A DNA stretch of 64,000 bases from Asterias amurensis (lineage: Eukaryota; Echinodermata; Asteroidea; Forcipulatida; Asteriidae), in NCBI RefSeq assembly GCF_032118995.1, contig NC_092669.1:1713501-1777500 (forward strand), in the 5' to 3' direction. Position 1 is the first letter of the stretch, and every line of letters begins with the position of its first letter. Shown here piece by piece: positions 1 through 14,711 of the stretch. A program made the position numbers and the translations under genes. The notes below the pieces were generated by a model. The model had not been told where the DNA came from and searched no databases. It saw only the letters and a list, made by a program, of their open reading frames with translations.

Positions 1-203
1 TTTAGAATTTGAGGTCTCGAAATCAACCATCTAAACCCACACAACTTCGTGTGACAAGGGTTATTTTTTCTTTCATTATTATCCATCGCAACTTCGATGA
101 CCATTGAGCTCAAATTTTCACAGGTTTGTTATTTTATGCATATGTTGAGATACTCCAACTGTGAAGGCTAGTCATTGACAATTACCAATAGTGTCCACTG
201 CCT
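1..203. mobile_element. MITE-1, right half
   Basis: The right part of a palindromic non-autonomous DNA transposon. It carries the internal half-palindrome around 'gaggtctcgaaatcaac' and ends in CCAATAGTGTCCACTGCCT followed by TTAA at 204-207. Complete relatives lie at 42007-42388 and 50821-51202. The left half is outside the window. Confidence 0.75.
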
Positions 204-207
204 TTAA

Positions 208-480
208 GTGTGCAAATAATGTTTATTATTGCTACTTGCAATGAAACAATAAAATTCCAATATATTTTATATTTAAAATTTGTAAATTTGTCTGATCTGC
301 ATATTCATTAATTGTTTTAATAATTGTATGCCAAGGTAAATTATGAGAGTTGATGTCACTGGCAGCCTCGGAACACAAGGTGGCAACAGACTCTCTGGGT
401 AATTTTTCATCGATCATGTAAACAAAGCTTGCATGATTTTATGAGAGTGCAAAAGAAAACGGCAAACTCCCACAAGGGGA
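208..480 (-). other. Flank of a left-array unit with an unrecognised minus-strand ORF (232-417)
   Basis: This stretch is homologous to 11.33-11.68 kb and to the matching parts of the other left units, so the tandem array probably extends leftward out of the window. On the minus strand, 232-417 is open and reads in part EKLPRESVATLCSEAASDIN. The homologous stretch at about 11.54-11.64 kb keeps a similar start (EKLPRKSAATLCSEVASDIN) but soon hits a stop. I do not recognise the product. It may be a decayed exon of an older gene or transposon carried along with the units. Confidence 0.25.
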
Positions 481-997
481 TGTAAGAAGTATGGTGTCAA
501 AGTGCTTGCGAAATGGTACAACCATGTTCCGGAGAAAGTTGTAGAGACCGACCAGGTCAAGATCCTATGGGACTTTAACATTCAGACCGATCATGTTATA
601 CAACGTAGGCGTCCGGATGTTGTGCTATTAGATAAGACGAAGAAGATGTGTCATCTCATTGACATAGCTGTGCCAGGTGATATAAGGGTAGCTTCGAAGG
701 AGATGGAAAAGATCGAGAAGTACCAGGACCTGGCCAGGGAACTTCGTAAGATTTGGCAGGTAAAGGTAAAAGTAGTCCCCGTGGTGGTTGGAGCACTTGG
801 CACCATTCCCAAAGCACTGGGGAAACATATAGATGAAATAGGGACAAATGTGAGGGTAGATCTGTTACAGAAGGCAGCGCTTTTGGGAACAGCGAGGATC
901 CTGTGAAAGACCCTTGAGATCCAAGGCTACGTAAACTCGAGGAGCTACCGGCAAAAAGGAAAATGAGATCTTTCTTTTGCATGCTGTGATAAAATGA
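481..997 (+). mobile_element. 5'-truncated copy of the R2-superclade LINE
   Basis: The sequence matches the last ~510 bp of the full-length LINE at 1197-5097 with only a few differences. It encodes the C-terminal endonuclease segment (502-906, RRPDVVLLDKTK...LIDIAVPGD) and then the same 3' UTR and an (AAT)n tail. Compared with the full copy, an AGA codon is TGA near the C-terminus. The 5' end joins directly to unit-flank sequence ('cacaaggggat'), as expected of a 5'-truncated target-primed insertion. High identity to its neighbour suggests recent activity. Confidence 0.85.
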
Positions 998-5231
<4,234 letters not shown>

Positions 5232-5280
5232 GACTTGTAATGCGCACGTATCCACCCTGCTGGGTGTTCAAGGTACAGGG
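5232..5280. repeat. Short conserved 'gacttgtaatgcgcacgtat' module next to (TAA)n
   Basis: A ~45-bp module (gacttgtaatgcgcac, then ccaccctgctgggtg and tcaagg) that always follows a TAA array. It recurs at 12131, 16717, 19450, 25151 and 30780. Read on the minus strand it is a short retroposon-like unit ending in (TTA)n. At 16.68 kb its insertion can be seen against empty paralogous sites. Confidence 0.7.
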
Positions 5281-5318
5281 TCTGCCCTAGAGCAGATCAC
5301 TTCACTAATATTAATTCT

Positions 5319-7392
5319 TCATTTTGCAGACTCATTTTCATAAACTTGTACTTCTTTGGAATCAAAGAAGGCCAGTTCATCATCACCCCTGATGAAAACT
5401 ATGCCTAGAATTCCTGGCCAGTCATCGATGATACGGCGTTGGAGGTGACCATCCAACGCTGAAAACTGAAGTATGGCGCTTGCTTCAGCTTTATCAGACC
5501 CCGCACTTTTGGTTAAAACATACACGGACGTTTTGCTCGAGTACAAACCAGTCGTCACAATATTATCATCTGTTGGACATTTTATGTCATAGTCACCCCG
5601 TGTGCCGTTGGTGTACCTCTTGATGGTGCCCCCTTCGATGTCATACCCCTCGCCCCTCTTAATCCTAGTCCCGGATAAAACATATAAAATGCCACCCTCG
5701 CAAGCGCTGATACATTTCGGTGAGTCTTTAACTGCAAACGCTGACTTGAACGACCCATCCACGCTATAAGAATAAATCACATTCTTAACTATGCCAGCAA
5801 CGTATATGACTCCCTCATCATCCACATCCATATCGCTTATCTCTCCAGGGGGTTGACTGCTGCAACCTTGGATCTCAACCTCATTCCAACTGCTGTTGTC
5901 ACGCCATGAAATCTTGCCGCTCTTTTCTGCCACGAGAACTTCCCCAGTTTGTCTTTTCGATGCTGCCATGGCAACATATGTACTCAATACATGGTGCCAC
6001 TTTTCATTTGTAGATTTCTCGGTATATTCTTTTAACATGACTCGAATTCCTTCACCGTCTAGCATCACCAAATCACCATTACCTGCAACCGTCATCAATC
6101 TTAAGCAGGAGAAGTTGTCTTCCGACCGCGATGTCTTCTTCTTTCCTCCTTTCTGAATCACATACTTTCGTTTGTAATCTTTACAGCTCCCTGTTGGAGG
6201 GAATCAAACAAGCGACCTGTCATGAGCGAGCAAACTCTAAAACTAAAAAGTCATAATTGACCTGGATTAAGGATCCCAGGCCCTGTAGACCTGACTCATA
6301 TAAGTCATGTTGACCAAGAATTTAGTCAAAACATGAGTTTATGACCCTCTGTTGAAGGGAATCAAACAAGCGACCTGTCATGTGCGAGCGAACTCTAAAA
6401 TCTCCGAAGTCAGAAATTGACCCAGATTAAGAATCCCAGGCCCTGGAGACCTGACTCATTTAAGGGTCAGGTTGACCACGAAATTAATCAAAACGTTGGT
6501 TTATGACTCTATTTTGGAGGGAATCAAACAAGCGACCTGTCATGAGCGAGCGAACTCTAAAAACTCCCAAGTTATAATTGACCCGGATTAAAGATCCCAG
6601 GCCATAAAGTCATTCCAGGCCCTGCGGACCTAGAAACTAGTCAAAACGTGTAAAAACTCCAAAGTCAGGTTTGACCTGGATTCAAATTCTTAAATTTTCT
6701 AAATAAGTTTGCTTCCCATGACGGCCTGCAGGAAACCTGCCCCCTAGCTTCCAACTCACAACCTTTCGGCCTAAAATACACAAACCCATCCAAAAAGATC
6801 TATGTGTATAACCCAGGCCATTGATGTACGTAGCCTAGCTGCCACTCGATAAATGATTGCTGTACAAACCTATGTGAATGACAAAATGTCCTCGATAAAA
6901 ATAGCAAAAGTAGACATTCACTGTACAAACCTATGTGAATGCCCAATGTCCAATATCGATGTGCAAGGTATACATTCACTGTACAAACCTATTAGAATGT
7001 CGAATGTCCAATAATCGATGTGCAAGGTAGACTTCACTGTACAAACCTATGTGAATGTCCATATCCAATACCGATGTACATAGACATTCACTGTACAAAC
7101 CTATTAGAATGTCAAATGTCCAATATCGATGTACATAGACATTCACTGTACAAACCTATGTGAATGTCCAATGTCCAATAAAATGTAAATAAAATAAATA
7201 CAATCTTTTGAAGTAAATTACCGCTGTTGATTGGACCTTGGCCCTCGATGGGAGTCGTCTCTTTAGGGCTGGTATCAGGCAGATGTGGAGATGTAGTCCG
7301 CTTACAATACACACATGATAGAATTGCTATCAACACTAGACACACAGTGACTTCAACAGCCCAAATCATCATTTCTTTAATTTTCCAAACCA
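5319..7392 (-). CDS. Receptor copy A: TM exon plus cytoplasmic propeller exon (3' part of gene)
   Basis: Two exons are seen. The propeller exon is 5319-6190, with acceptor at 6191-6192 (ttccctccaacag on the minus strand). The TM exon is 7222-7392, with acceptor tttttag and donor G|GTAATTTAC. Both join in phase 1. The TM exon encodes a short linker, a hydrophobic helix (WAVEVTVCLVLIAILSCVYC, with one Glu inside) and the juxtamembrane motif KETTPIEGQGPINS. The propeller exon starts SCKDYKRKYVIQKGGKK and continues through six beta-rich repeats (GNGDLVMLDG, GEVLVAEKSG, ISDMDVDDEG, ACEGGILYVLSG, KTSVYVLTKS, DDELAFFDS). Compared with B1, the TM exon lacks 33 nt in frame. I could not find a leader or ectodomain exon for this copy upstream (7.4-12.2 kb), so it is either partial or spliced to a distant 5' exon. 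Confidence 0.6.
6191..6665. repeat. ~155-160-bp tandem repeat in intron A, including copies of the splice-acceptor region
   Basis: Three units begin near 6191, 6346 and 6508, each with 'ggagggaatcaaacaagcg' and later 'gatcccaggccct'. The first unit contains the working 3' splice site of the propeller exon. The others repeat the same Py-tract/AG context inside the intron. The same array is in C (20441-20930), D (26142-26640), E (31765-32160) and, with two units, B (13103-13330). Confidence 0.8.
6850..7195. repeat. ~60-bp minisatellite with inner inverted repeat
   Basis: Degenerate units contain 'cactgtacaaacctatgtg' between 'acattcac' and 'gtgaatgt', so each unit can fold on itself. It lies in the intron between the TM and propeller exons. 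It is also present in C (21110-21495) and D (26810-27200) but absent in B and E, so it marks the A/C/D subtype. Confidence 0.8.
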
Positions 7393-7559
7393 CTAAAAAG
7401 AAAAAAAAAGAAAAGTTTTACTGTAAAAACTTCAGCAGTGTTCGCACTGGAAAATATTTTGGGTAACTTAACCAGGACGCTGAAAAGATATTTTTTTCAG
7501 CTATGCTTTGTTGCACTTCATGCTATCTTTCAGTTTTGAAATGCAGTAATTTTCAGGTC

Positions 7560-7860
7560 GAGGCAGTGGACAATTTTGGTGATAATTTACTCAAAATAAT
7601 TATCAGCATAAAACCTCACTTGGTAACGAGTAATGGGGAGAGGCTGATAGTAAAAAAAAGTGAAAATTGCCTCCCTCTGAAGTAATGTAGTTTTCGAGAA
7701 AGAAGTAATTTTCCCAGATTTGATTTCGAGACCTTAGATTTAGAATTTGAGGTCTCGAAATCAAGCATCTGAAAGCACACAACTTCGGGTGACACGGGTT
7801 TTATTGCTTTCATTATTATCTCCAAACTCCGACGACCGAATGAGCTCAAATTTATAATGA
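7560..7860. mobile_element. MITE-1 copy, right end lost
   Basis: It starts 'aggcagtggacaattttgg', carries the inner palindrome (ttcgagaccttagatttag / gaatttgaggtctcg) and loses similarity after 'gagctcaaattt'. The matching insertion in unit B is at 14878-15240. Confidence 0.65.
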
Positions 7861-8494
7861 ATCTACACTCAACTGTAGATTATGTTACGATAGATTCGTC
7901 AAAGTTTAAAAGATAATAAGTCTGGGTTAAAAACTGCTAACCAGGACACATGGAAATTGGAGCAATATTGTGTATCTTTGAGTTCTATCCAATTGTCTTG
8001 GACCCCTTCCCAGCCATATCACCCAAACAGAGAAGCAAAGAAACAACTCAAAATATTTAAAGAGAGGAACCAATTTTAAACAAACTAAAATCGGTTTATC
8101 TATATTCAGGTGATTTTTTAATTATCTATGGTCTATATATATAATTCTATCTTATCTTTCTTCCAATGAGTACATCCCAAGAAAGGTTTTATGCAAAAAA
8201 ACATTTTGAGTAATTACCAATAGTGTCTATGCCTTTAAAAGGAGGTCGGCGGGGACGCTAAACATGATTTTTATTTTTTGTGTTCGCCTTACCATTAATG
8301 CATGCTCGCTTTAATCTGTCACGTAGGCCTGCACACTGTGTCTGCACTAAATGGCATTTCGCCAAGCCTTAAATTGTGAGAAAAAAAAATGAGGGAATGT
8401 ACAAACTAATTATCTATCTAAACAAAATTACAGAGGCTTGGATTTAAATATAGGGAGTACAGCGCCCCAGTTACTGGGTCTACATCAAACTATA
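7861..8494. other. Noncoding block conserved among units A, B and (in part) E
   Basis: No gene is seen. The stretch (for example 'tgtcttggaccccttccca' near 7997) is shared with 15.35-15.65 kb, and in part with 34.29-34.45 kb, in the same orientation relative to the minus-strand genes. It is probably old intron or upstream DNA of the family. Confidence 0.5.
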
Positions 8495-9280
8495 GGTTTT
8501 CTCGGTCAATTCCGGAAAAAGAGCAGCCAATTTTTGTTCTATTTCGCGCAAAATCGAATGCTACTCAAAAGGGTCATTCGATTTCGTTTTGAGATTAGTC
8601 AAATGTAATGTTGCGTCATTCGAATTAACAAAATAATCATTCAATTTAACAATTCATCAAAGCAGCATTCAAATTCGCAGACGCTTCTTGAGGCGTGTGT
8701 GTCACGAAAAAGAATGACGCTACGCTAAATTGAACAGAGTGCTTACTTAAAGGAACACGTTGCCTTGGATCGGACGAGTTGGTCAAAACAAAAGCGTTTG
8801 TAACCGTTTTTTATAAAATGCATATGGTTGGAAAGATGTTTTAAAAGTAGAATACAATGATCCACACAAGTTTGCCTCGAAATTGCGTGGTTTTCCTTCT
8901 ACTGTGCGAACTAACATCGTCGGCCATTTATGGGAGTCAAAATTTTGACCCCCATAAATGGCCGACGTGTTAGTCGACAAGGTAAAAGGAAAACCACGCA
9001 ATTTCGAGGCATGTTTGTGTGGATCATTGTATTCTACTTTTACAACATCTTTCTACCCATATGCATTTTATAAAAAACGGTTACAAACGCTTTTCAAAGA
9101 CCAACTCGACCGATCCGAGGCAACGTGTTCCTTTAAGGAGTTTGACTCGACCCAAAACGAAATTGAATGGCCGAATTCTGAATTTGAAACGCAGTAACAA
9201 CTGGAAAAGCAAAACAGCTTTAACTCGAACGCATGAAAATTAAATTGACTGCTCATTTGCCGAATTTGACCGAGAAAACA
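8495..9280. mobile_element. Palindromic DNA element with GGTTTTCTCGGTCAA ends, present only in unit A
   Basis: Terminal inverted repeats of about 30 bp: ggttttctcggtcaattcc at the left, and the complement of gaatttgaccgagaaaac at the right. Units B, C, D and F have an uninterrupted sequence here (aaactattactaattatgg in B). The insertion replaced a few target bases. It is itself split by MITE-2 (8751-9132). Confidence 0.7.
8751..9132. mobile_element. MITE-2: 382-bp near-perfect palindrome flanked by TTAA
   Basis: The ends are AGGAACACGTTGCCT and its complement, flanked by TTAA at 8747-8750 and 9133-9136. Almost the whole element is an inverted repeat around 'tcaaaattttga' near 8945, and it would fold into a long hairpin. 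TTAA duplication and AGG ends resemble piggyBac-type targets. Half copies lie at about 10745-10925, 18105-18275, 23680-23850 and 29400-29580. Confidence 0.85.
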
Positions 9281-10440
9281 TGGTTATGAAATCTACGCCC
9301 AGCTTCTAAAAATTTAAGTATTAGTTCATAACAATATTTTTATTTACCGTGTTGTGTGACCCATTTTGGCCATCGTAATACACCGTAGATCCAGTGTCGG
9401 GTCCTACTAACGAACATTACCTTCCAGAATTGGTGGGCTTTATGCCGTCGTCTGTTAGAGATTCAAACGTCTTTTTCTGATGTGCAACAAAATAACATGG
9501 TACCTGCTTTTCTGTCGACAATTGGTACATACATGTACATTTACATGTACAGTGTACTTACTACATGTAATAGTACTCTGTACATGGGCGTGGCAAGTGC
9601 AATGTTCACATTTCCCCCGACACGTAGGATTATTTATGTGCGCAGCACCGAACTTTGACATTTAACACTCATAATAATATTTAAACAATGTTATAGTTAT
9701 TACAATCACCATGTTTACAAAAGAGCACCCGACGTTTTGCACACAGAACACAAAAATGGAAGAAAGCATACTGATTGCTTTTATCAACTTTTGATATGAA
9801 GACTACACAGGGGGCACATCTCAAAGGCACATGGACACCTTTGGTAACTGTCAAAGACCAGTCTTCTCACTTGGTTTATCCGTAGAGGAAGGAAGAAAAG
9901 GAGCTCGAACGAAGGGACTTCAAAAGTCGAACCTGTGGTGGTACCGCGGTCGTTTAAACGACACCTCGTGATCACCCACATAACTTACACAAACAATGGG
10001 CGACCTGCTGTGTGTGAGTTTGCGCGTGCGCACTTGGTTCTTCACCAAACTATGGCGTCGTATGTCGTATGGATATAATAAAGGAAAAACTACTTTTTGA
10101 GACGCGATAACATTTTTGGACGCTACCGGACACTTAAACGTTGAACACAATTGAACCAACCAAACTCATTTAGAGATTATCGCTGCATGGTTTTATTTTT
10201 TACCGCAAACCTTATTTCTACATTGAATATTATAAGAAAGTATGCATGTCACGTAAAAATAAGTCTGACTAAAAATACACCATGGTCCCCTTTTCCGCAA
10301 AGAAAATACAGAGTCATAGTGAGTGTGGTTTTCATTATTCAAAGAACTTTTTTACTGCAAATAAAGCTAAAAAGAATCACACCAGAGTTCTTTTTTTCTA
10401 ATTCTAATTCTGTTCATTGACCTCGTTGTGCTATTCTTTA
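9281..10440. other. Repeated block (left arm of a long inverted-repeat element), unit A
   Basis: No coding exon recognised. The block contains 'acaccgtagatccagtgtcg', 'tacatacatgtacatttac' and 'aaactcatttagagattatc'. It recurs in the same absolute orientation in B (16.3-17.8 kb), C, D and before F (36.4-37.2 kb). The first ~100 bp reappear inverted at about 38.03-38.13, 47.6-47.7 and 57.97-58.09 kb. Frames open here on both strands are not conserved as exons. Confidence 0.5.
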
Positions 10441-11095
10441 CATTTCTCCTTATATTACAAAATATTCATGTGTACATTTAAAACTTGCTTAAAATAATAA
10501 AGACGAAATTTTTACTTTCAAAATCTTTTTTTTCTTCCTAGATTTCACAGGAGTTTTTTCCCAAAACCAAATGAAAAACATGAAGTAAGAACCATTGGAA
10601 GGACCTTGTTTATAATTCAGAGTGCTTCGGCCAAACTTGCAAAATGTTTCAAAGAATCAAATGAGAACAATGATACAATCAATCAAATATGTACATGACA
10701 GTTAATTTCATCTCTGATGTTATAGACTCTCGGCAAAACCCTAAATATTTGACTCCCAATGGCCGACCGTGTTAGTCGACTATAGGTAAAAGGAAAACCG
10801 TGCATTTCGATGCATGTTTGTGTGAATCATTGTATCTACCCAAATGCATTTTATAACAAACGGTTACAGAACGCTTTTTAAAGACCAACTCGACCGATTC
10901 AAGGCAACGTGTTCCTTTAACATCATTCCTATTCTTAGAAATATATATTTTTTTAATGAGAAAAAAATGCTCTATATTGTAACAAATCTGAAATTGGTTC
11001 ATAGGGTCAATGTTTGACCTCCTAGGGTCAATGTTTGACCTTATTATTGTTTTAATGCATTATAGTAAAAGCTGAGAAGTTTCAGGTCTTGCCAT
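10441..11095. other. Noncoding stretch with half MITE-2 and a doubled 13-mer
   Basis: It holds a half copy of MITE-2 (10745-10925) and two close copies of TCAATGTTTGACC (near 11010 and 11030). No gene seen. Confidence 0.5.
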
Positions 11096-12104
11096 ATCAG
11101 GCCTGATAGTTCACAGAGGCAGCAAAGGCAATTGCCTCAATGCCCCCTGGTCATCGCCTTAGTGCCCTTGAAATGCTCAAGCAGCAACTTACAATTTCCT
11201 CGTAGGGTGCCCTTTCAAGGAGAAAATGCCTTGTATTGGTTCCCTTGCCCTTTCAAAAACGAAGTATTCATACCTGCATTATTTTTTTTTTAGATTGTGA
11301 AACACTGGTTATTGTAAAGCTTTACTCGAGTGTGCAAATATTATTAATAATTGCTAGTTATTAATAATAATAACAATTTAAATTTGTAAAGCTATCTATC
11401 TAAGACTAAACTTATTCTGAGGCGCCTAAAAACTAAACAAAAAACAATTAAAATTCCAAAATATTTTCTATTTAAAATGTGTAAATTTCTCTGATCTCTA
11501 TATTCATCTATTTGTTTGTCATTGTATGTCGAGCTAAATTATGAGAGTTGATGTCACTGGCAACCTCGGAACACAAGGTGGCAGCAGACTTTCTGGGTAA
11601 TTTCTCATTGATTATGTAACTCAAGGCTTGCATGATTTTATGAGAGCGAAAGGAAACATTGCAAACTCACACAAGGGGATATAACCACTTAGCTGGCAAA
11701 AGGCAATCTCTATCATACAAACATCGATTTTTAACATCTGTGATTATAAACTGGCCAAAAAAATTTGTGATTCAGAAACAAGTTGACAATACTTATTATA
11801 GCTATTGTGAAATCAGCAGTTAGCTGGCTAGGATTCGAACCCACAACCTTGTAGTTACAGGAAATTTATCTTGGACATTTGAAATATCAGTGCATTTTAT
11901 CAAATTTTGTGAATGCCCCCTCACAGGCCCCGTACTTCACACAGAGGCAACGAAGGCGATTGCCTCCATGCCCCCTGGTCATTGCCTTGGTGCCCTTGAA
12001 ATGCTCCAGTAGAAGTTAACAATTTGCTCTATAGGGTGCCCTTTACCAAGGAGAAAATGCCTTGGTGCCCTTGCCCTTTCAAAAACCAAGCAAACAGGTC
12101 TAAT
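11096..12104. repeat. Pair of related SINE-like repeats flanking a tRNA-like B box
   Basis: Two diverged direct copies (about 11096-11275 and 11925-12095) share 'cacagaggca', 'gcccttgaaatgctc' and 'gccctttcaaaaac'. Near 11830 the minus strand has GGTTCGAATCC with pairing flanks, like the T-arm/B box of a tRNA-derived SINE. There is no full cloverleaf, so it is not a tRNA gene. The same arrangement occurs in units B-D (18.5-19.4, 23.97-24.9, 29.75-30.75 kb). Confidence 0.5.
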
Positions 12105-12172
12105 AATAACAATAAAAATAATAATAATAAGACTTGTAATGCGCACGTATCCACCCTGCTGGATGTTCAAGG
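12105..12172. repeat. Short imperfect (TAA)n plus 'gacttgtaatgcgc' module, unit B
   Basis: The shortest form of the target microsatellite beside a receptor gene. It is homologous to the LINE-occupied site at 5.1 kb. Confidence 0.8.
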
Positions 12173-12233
12173 TGCAGGTCTGCCCTAGAGCAGATCACTT
12201 CACTAATATTAATTCTTCATTCTGCAGACTCAT

Positions 12234-14711
12234 TTATCCCCCCCACTTTTCATAAACTTGTACTTCTTTGGAATCAAAGAAGGCCAGTTCATCATCACCC
12301 CTGATGAAAACTATGCCTAGAATTCCTGGCCATTCATCGATGATACGGCGTTGGAGGTGACCATCCGACGCTGAAAACTGAAGTATGGCGCTTGCCTCCT
12401 CTTCTATAGACCCCGCACATTTGGTTAAAACATACACGGACGTTTTGCTGGAGTACAAACCAGTCGTCACAATATTATCATCTGTTGGACATTTTATGTC
12501 ATAGTCACCCCGTGTGCCGTTGGTGTACCTCTCGATGGTGCCCCCTTCGATGTCATACACCTCGCCCCTCTTAATCCTAGTCCCGGATAAAACATATAAA
12601 ATGCCACCCTCGCAAGCGCTGATACATTTCGGTGAGTCTTTAACTGCAAACGCTGCCTTGAACGACCCATCCACGCTATAAGAATAAATCACATTCTTAA
12701 CTATGTCGGCAACATAAGCGGTTCCCTCATCGTCCACATCCATATCGCTTATCTCTCCAGGGGTTTGACTGCTGCAACCTTGGATCTCAACCTTATTCCC
12801 ACTGCTGTTGTCACGCCATGAAATCTTGCCGCTCGTTTTTGCCACGAGAACTTCCCCAGTTTGCCTTTTCGATGCTGCCATGGCAACATATTTACTCAAT
12901 ACTTGGTGCCTCTTTTCATTTATGGATTTCTCGGTATATTCTTTTGACATGACTCGAATTCCTTCACCGTCTAGCATCACCAAATCACCGTTACCTGCAA
13001 CCGTCATCAATCTTAAGCAGGAGAAGTTGCCTTCCGACCGCGATTTCTTCTTCTTTCCTCCTTTTTGAATCACGTTCTTTCGTTTGTAATCTTTACAGCT
13101 CCCTGTTGGAGGGAATCAAACAAGCGACCTGTCATGAGTGAGCAAACTCTAAAAACTAAAAAGTCATAGTTGACCTGGATTAAGGATCCCAGGCCCTGGG
13201 GACCTGACTCATTTAAGGGTCAGGTTGACCCAGAATTTAGTCAAAACTTGGGTTTATGACTCTCTGTTGGAGCGAATCAAACAAGCGACCTGTCATGAGC
13301 TAGAATAACTCTCAAGTCAGAGTTGATCTGGAGTAAAAATCAACTATTTTCTAAAAGTTGTCTTCCTATGGTGGCTTACATGGATGTTTATGGGTGTGTT
13401 CAATTAGCTTCCCTGGGTTGACCCCGCGGGGCTCACCCGGTGAGCCCCTGACAAGAGCTTATCGAACGATCACACACGCCCTCTCGTGGTAACATCATGC
13501 ACCTCGGGTCATCCCAAAGTGACCCACTCCATAAGCTGGGCACTTGGGCTGACCCGGGTGAGCCCCTGGAATGACGTCAAAGCTATTTGAACGCAAATTT
13601 AAACAGGTATTTACTCTCTGGTAATTTCAAATCTCAAAGGTCCAATGAAGATGTCCTCCATATAATAACTTTTAACCGTGATCTTAATTTTATGGATGTT
13701 ACAAATGCCTGAATCCAACTTCGAAGGGTCTGCCTGTTTAGTTTCTGCCACTAAAAAGGACAAAAAAGTTTAACTGTAAAAACTTCAGCAGTGTTCTCAA
13801 TGGATAATATTTTGGGTAACTTAACCAGGACGCTGAAAAGATATTTTTTTCAGCTATGCTTTGTTGCACTTCATGCTATCTTTCAGTTTTGAAATGCAGT
13901 AATTTTCAGGTCGAGGCAGTGGACAATTTTGGTGATAATTTACTCAAAATAATTATCAGCATAAAACCTCAGCATAAAATAATTATCAGCATAAAATACA
14001 ATCTTTTAAAGTAAATTACCGCTGTTGATTGGACCTTGGCCATTGATGGGAGTCGTCTCTTCAGGGCTGGTATGAGGAAGACGTGGAGATGTAGTCCGCT
14101 CGAAACATACCCAATACACACAACATGATAGAATTGCTATGGGCAGTATGCACACCAGACACACAGGGACTACAACAGCCCAAATCCTCATTTCTATAAT
14201 TTTCCAAACCCACTTCGAAGGGTCTGCCTGTTTAGTTTCTGCCACTAAAAAGAAAATAAAGAAAAGTTTTACTGTAAAAACTTCAGCAACTTAACCAGGA
14301 CGCTGAAAAGATAGTTTTTTCAGCTATGCTTTGTTGCACTTCATGCTATCTTTCAGTTTTGAAATGCAGTAATTTTCAGGTCGAGGCAGTGGACAATTTT
14401 GGTGATAAGTTACTCAAAATAATTATCAGCATAAAACCTCAGCATAAAATAATTATCAGCATAAAATACAATCTTTTAAAGTAACTTACCGCTGTTGATT
14501 GGACCTTGGCCATTGATGGGAGTCGTCTCTTTAGGGCTGGTATGAGGCAGATGTGGAGATGTAGTCCGCTCGAAACATACCCAATACACACATGATAGAA
14601 TTGCTATGAGCAGTATCCACACTAGACACACAGGGAATACAACAACCCAAATCCTCATTTCTATAATTTTTTAAACCAACTTCGAAGGGTCTGCCTGTTT
14701 AGTTTCTGCCA
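12234..14711 (-). CDS. Receptor copy B: hybrid gene with one propeller exon and 2-3 tandem TM exons
   Basis: The propeller exon 12234-13102 is open and E-like (EVYDIEGG, TYVADIV-type blade 3, C-terminal VYEKWGG). Upstream lie a TM exon B1 (14020-14244, open) and a second B2 (14490-14711, in-frame TAA before the helix). There is also a 37-bp 5' stub of a third at 13714-13750. The B1 helix is rich in Val/Ile/Leu/Cys (VVVPVCLVCILPIAILSC), followed by EETTPINGQGPINS. The intron next to the propeller resembles E up to about 13.6 kb, then jumps to C/D-like TM sequence. An E-type TM exon seems to have been deleted and replaced by A/C/D-type ones. No leader exon is found. It could make protein using B1 if a 5' exon is supplied. 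Confidence 0.5.
13392..13592. mobile_element. MITE-4 relic (GGGTGtGTTC end), right end deleted
   Basis: Homologous to the complete copy in E (32217-32457). The left end and the body ('gagcccctgacaagagcttatc') are present. The right inverted end is missing at the hybrid junction of gene B. Confidence 0.7.
14490..14711 (-). pseudogene. Duplicate TM exon B2 with stop codon
   Basis: Acceptor gtttag and donor G|GTAAGTTAC are intact. The frame runs AETKQADPSKLV and then TAA (plus strand 14671-14673). The frame of the hydrophobic helix and KETTPINGQGPINS follows after the stop. B1 reads TGG GTT TGG where B2 reads TTG GTT TAA. Exons C and D share the B2 version, so the nonsense change predates their duplication. 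Confidence 0.7.

Noticed and set aside
5896-6156. Plus-strand ORF (MSRHEILPLF...) repeated at 12.8, 20.1, 25.8 and 31.5 kb
   Set aside because: It is the antisense shadow of the propeller exon and follows its conservation.
6850-7195. CRISPR-like array
   Set aside because: Degenerate tandem minisatellite without unique spacers, in a eukaryotic intron.
9455-9665. Cys-rich minus-strand ORF and overlapping plus-strand ORFs, repeated in units B-D
   Set aside because: Open in several frames because of 'tacatgtac' repeats. In B it is broken by the TAA insert without trace of constraint. No leader or splice context.
11825-11855. tRNA gene
   Set aside because: Only a B-box/T-arm-like piece (GGTTCGAATCC on the minus strand). 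No acceptor, D or anticodon arms. SINE-like instead.
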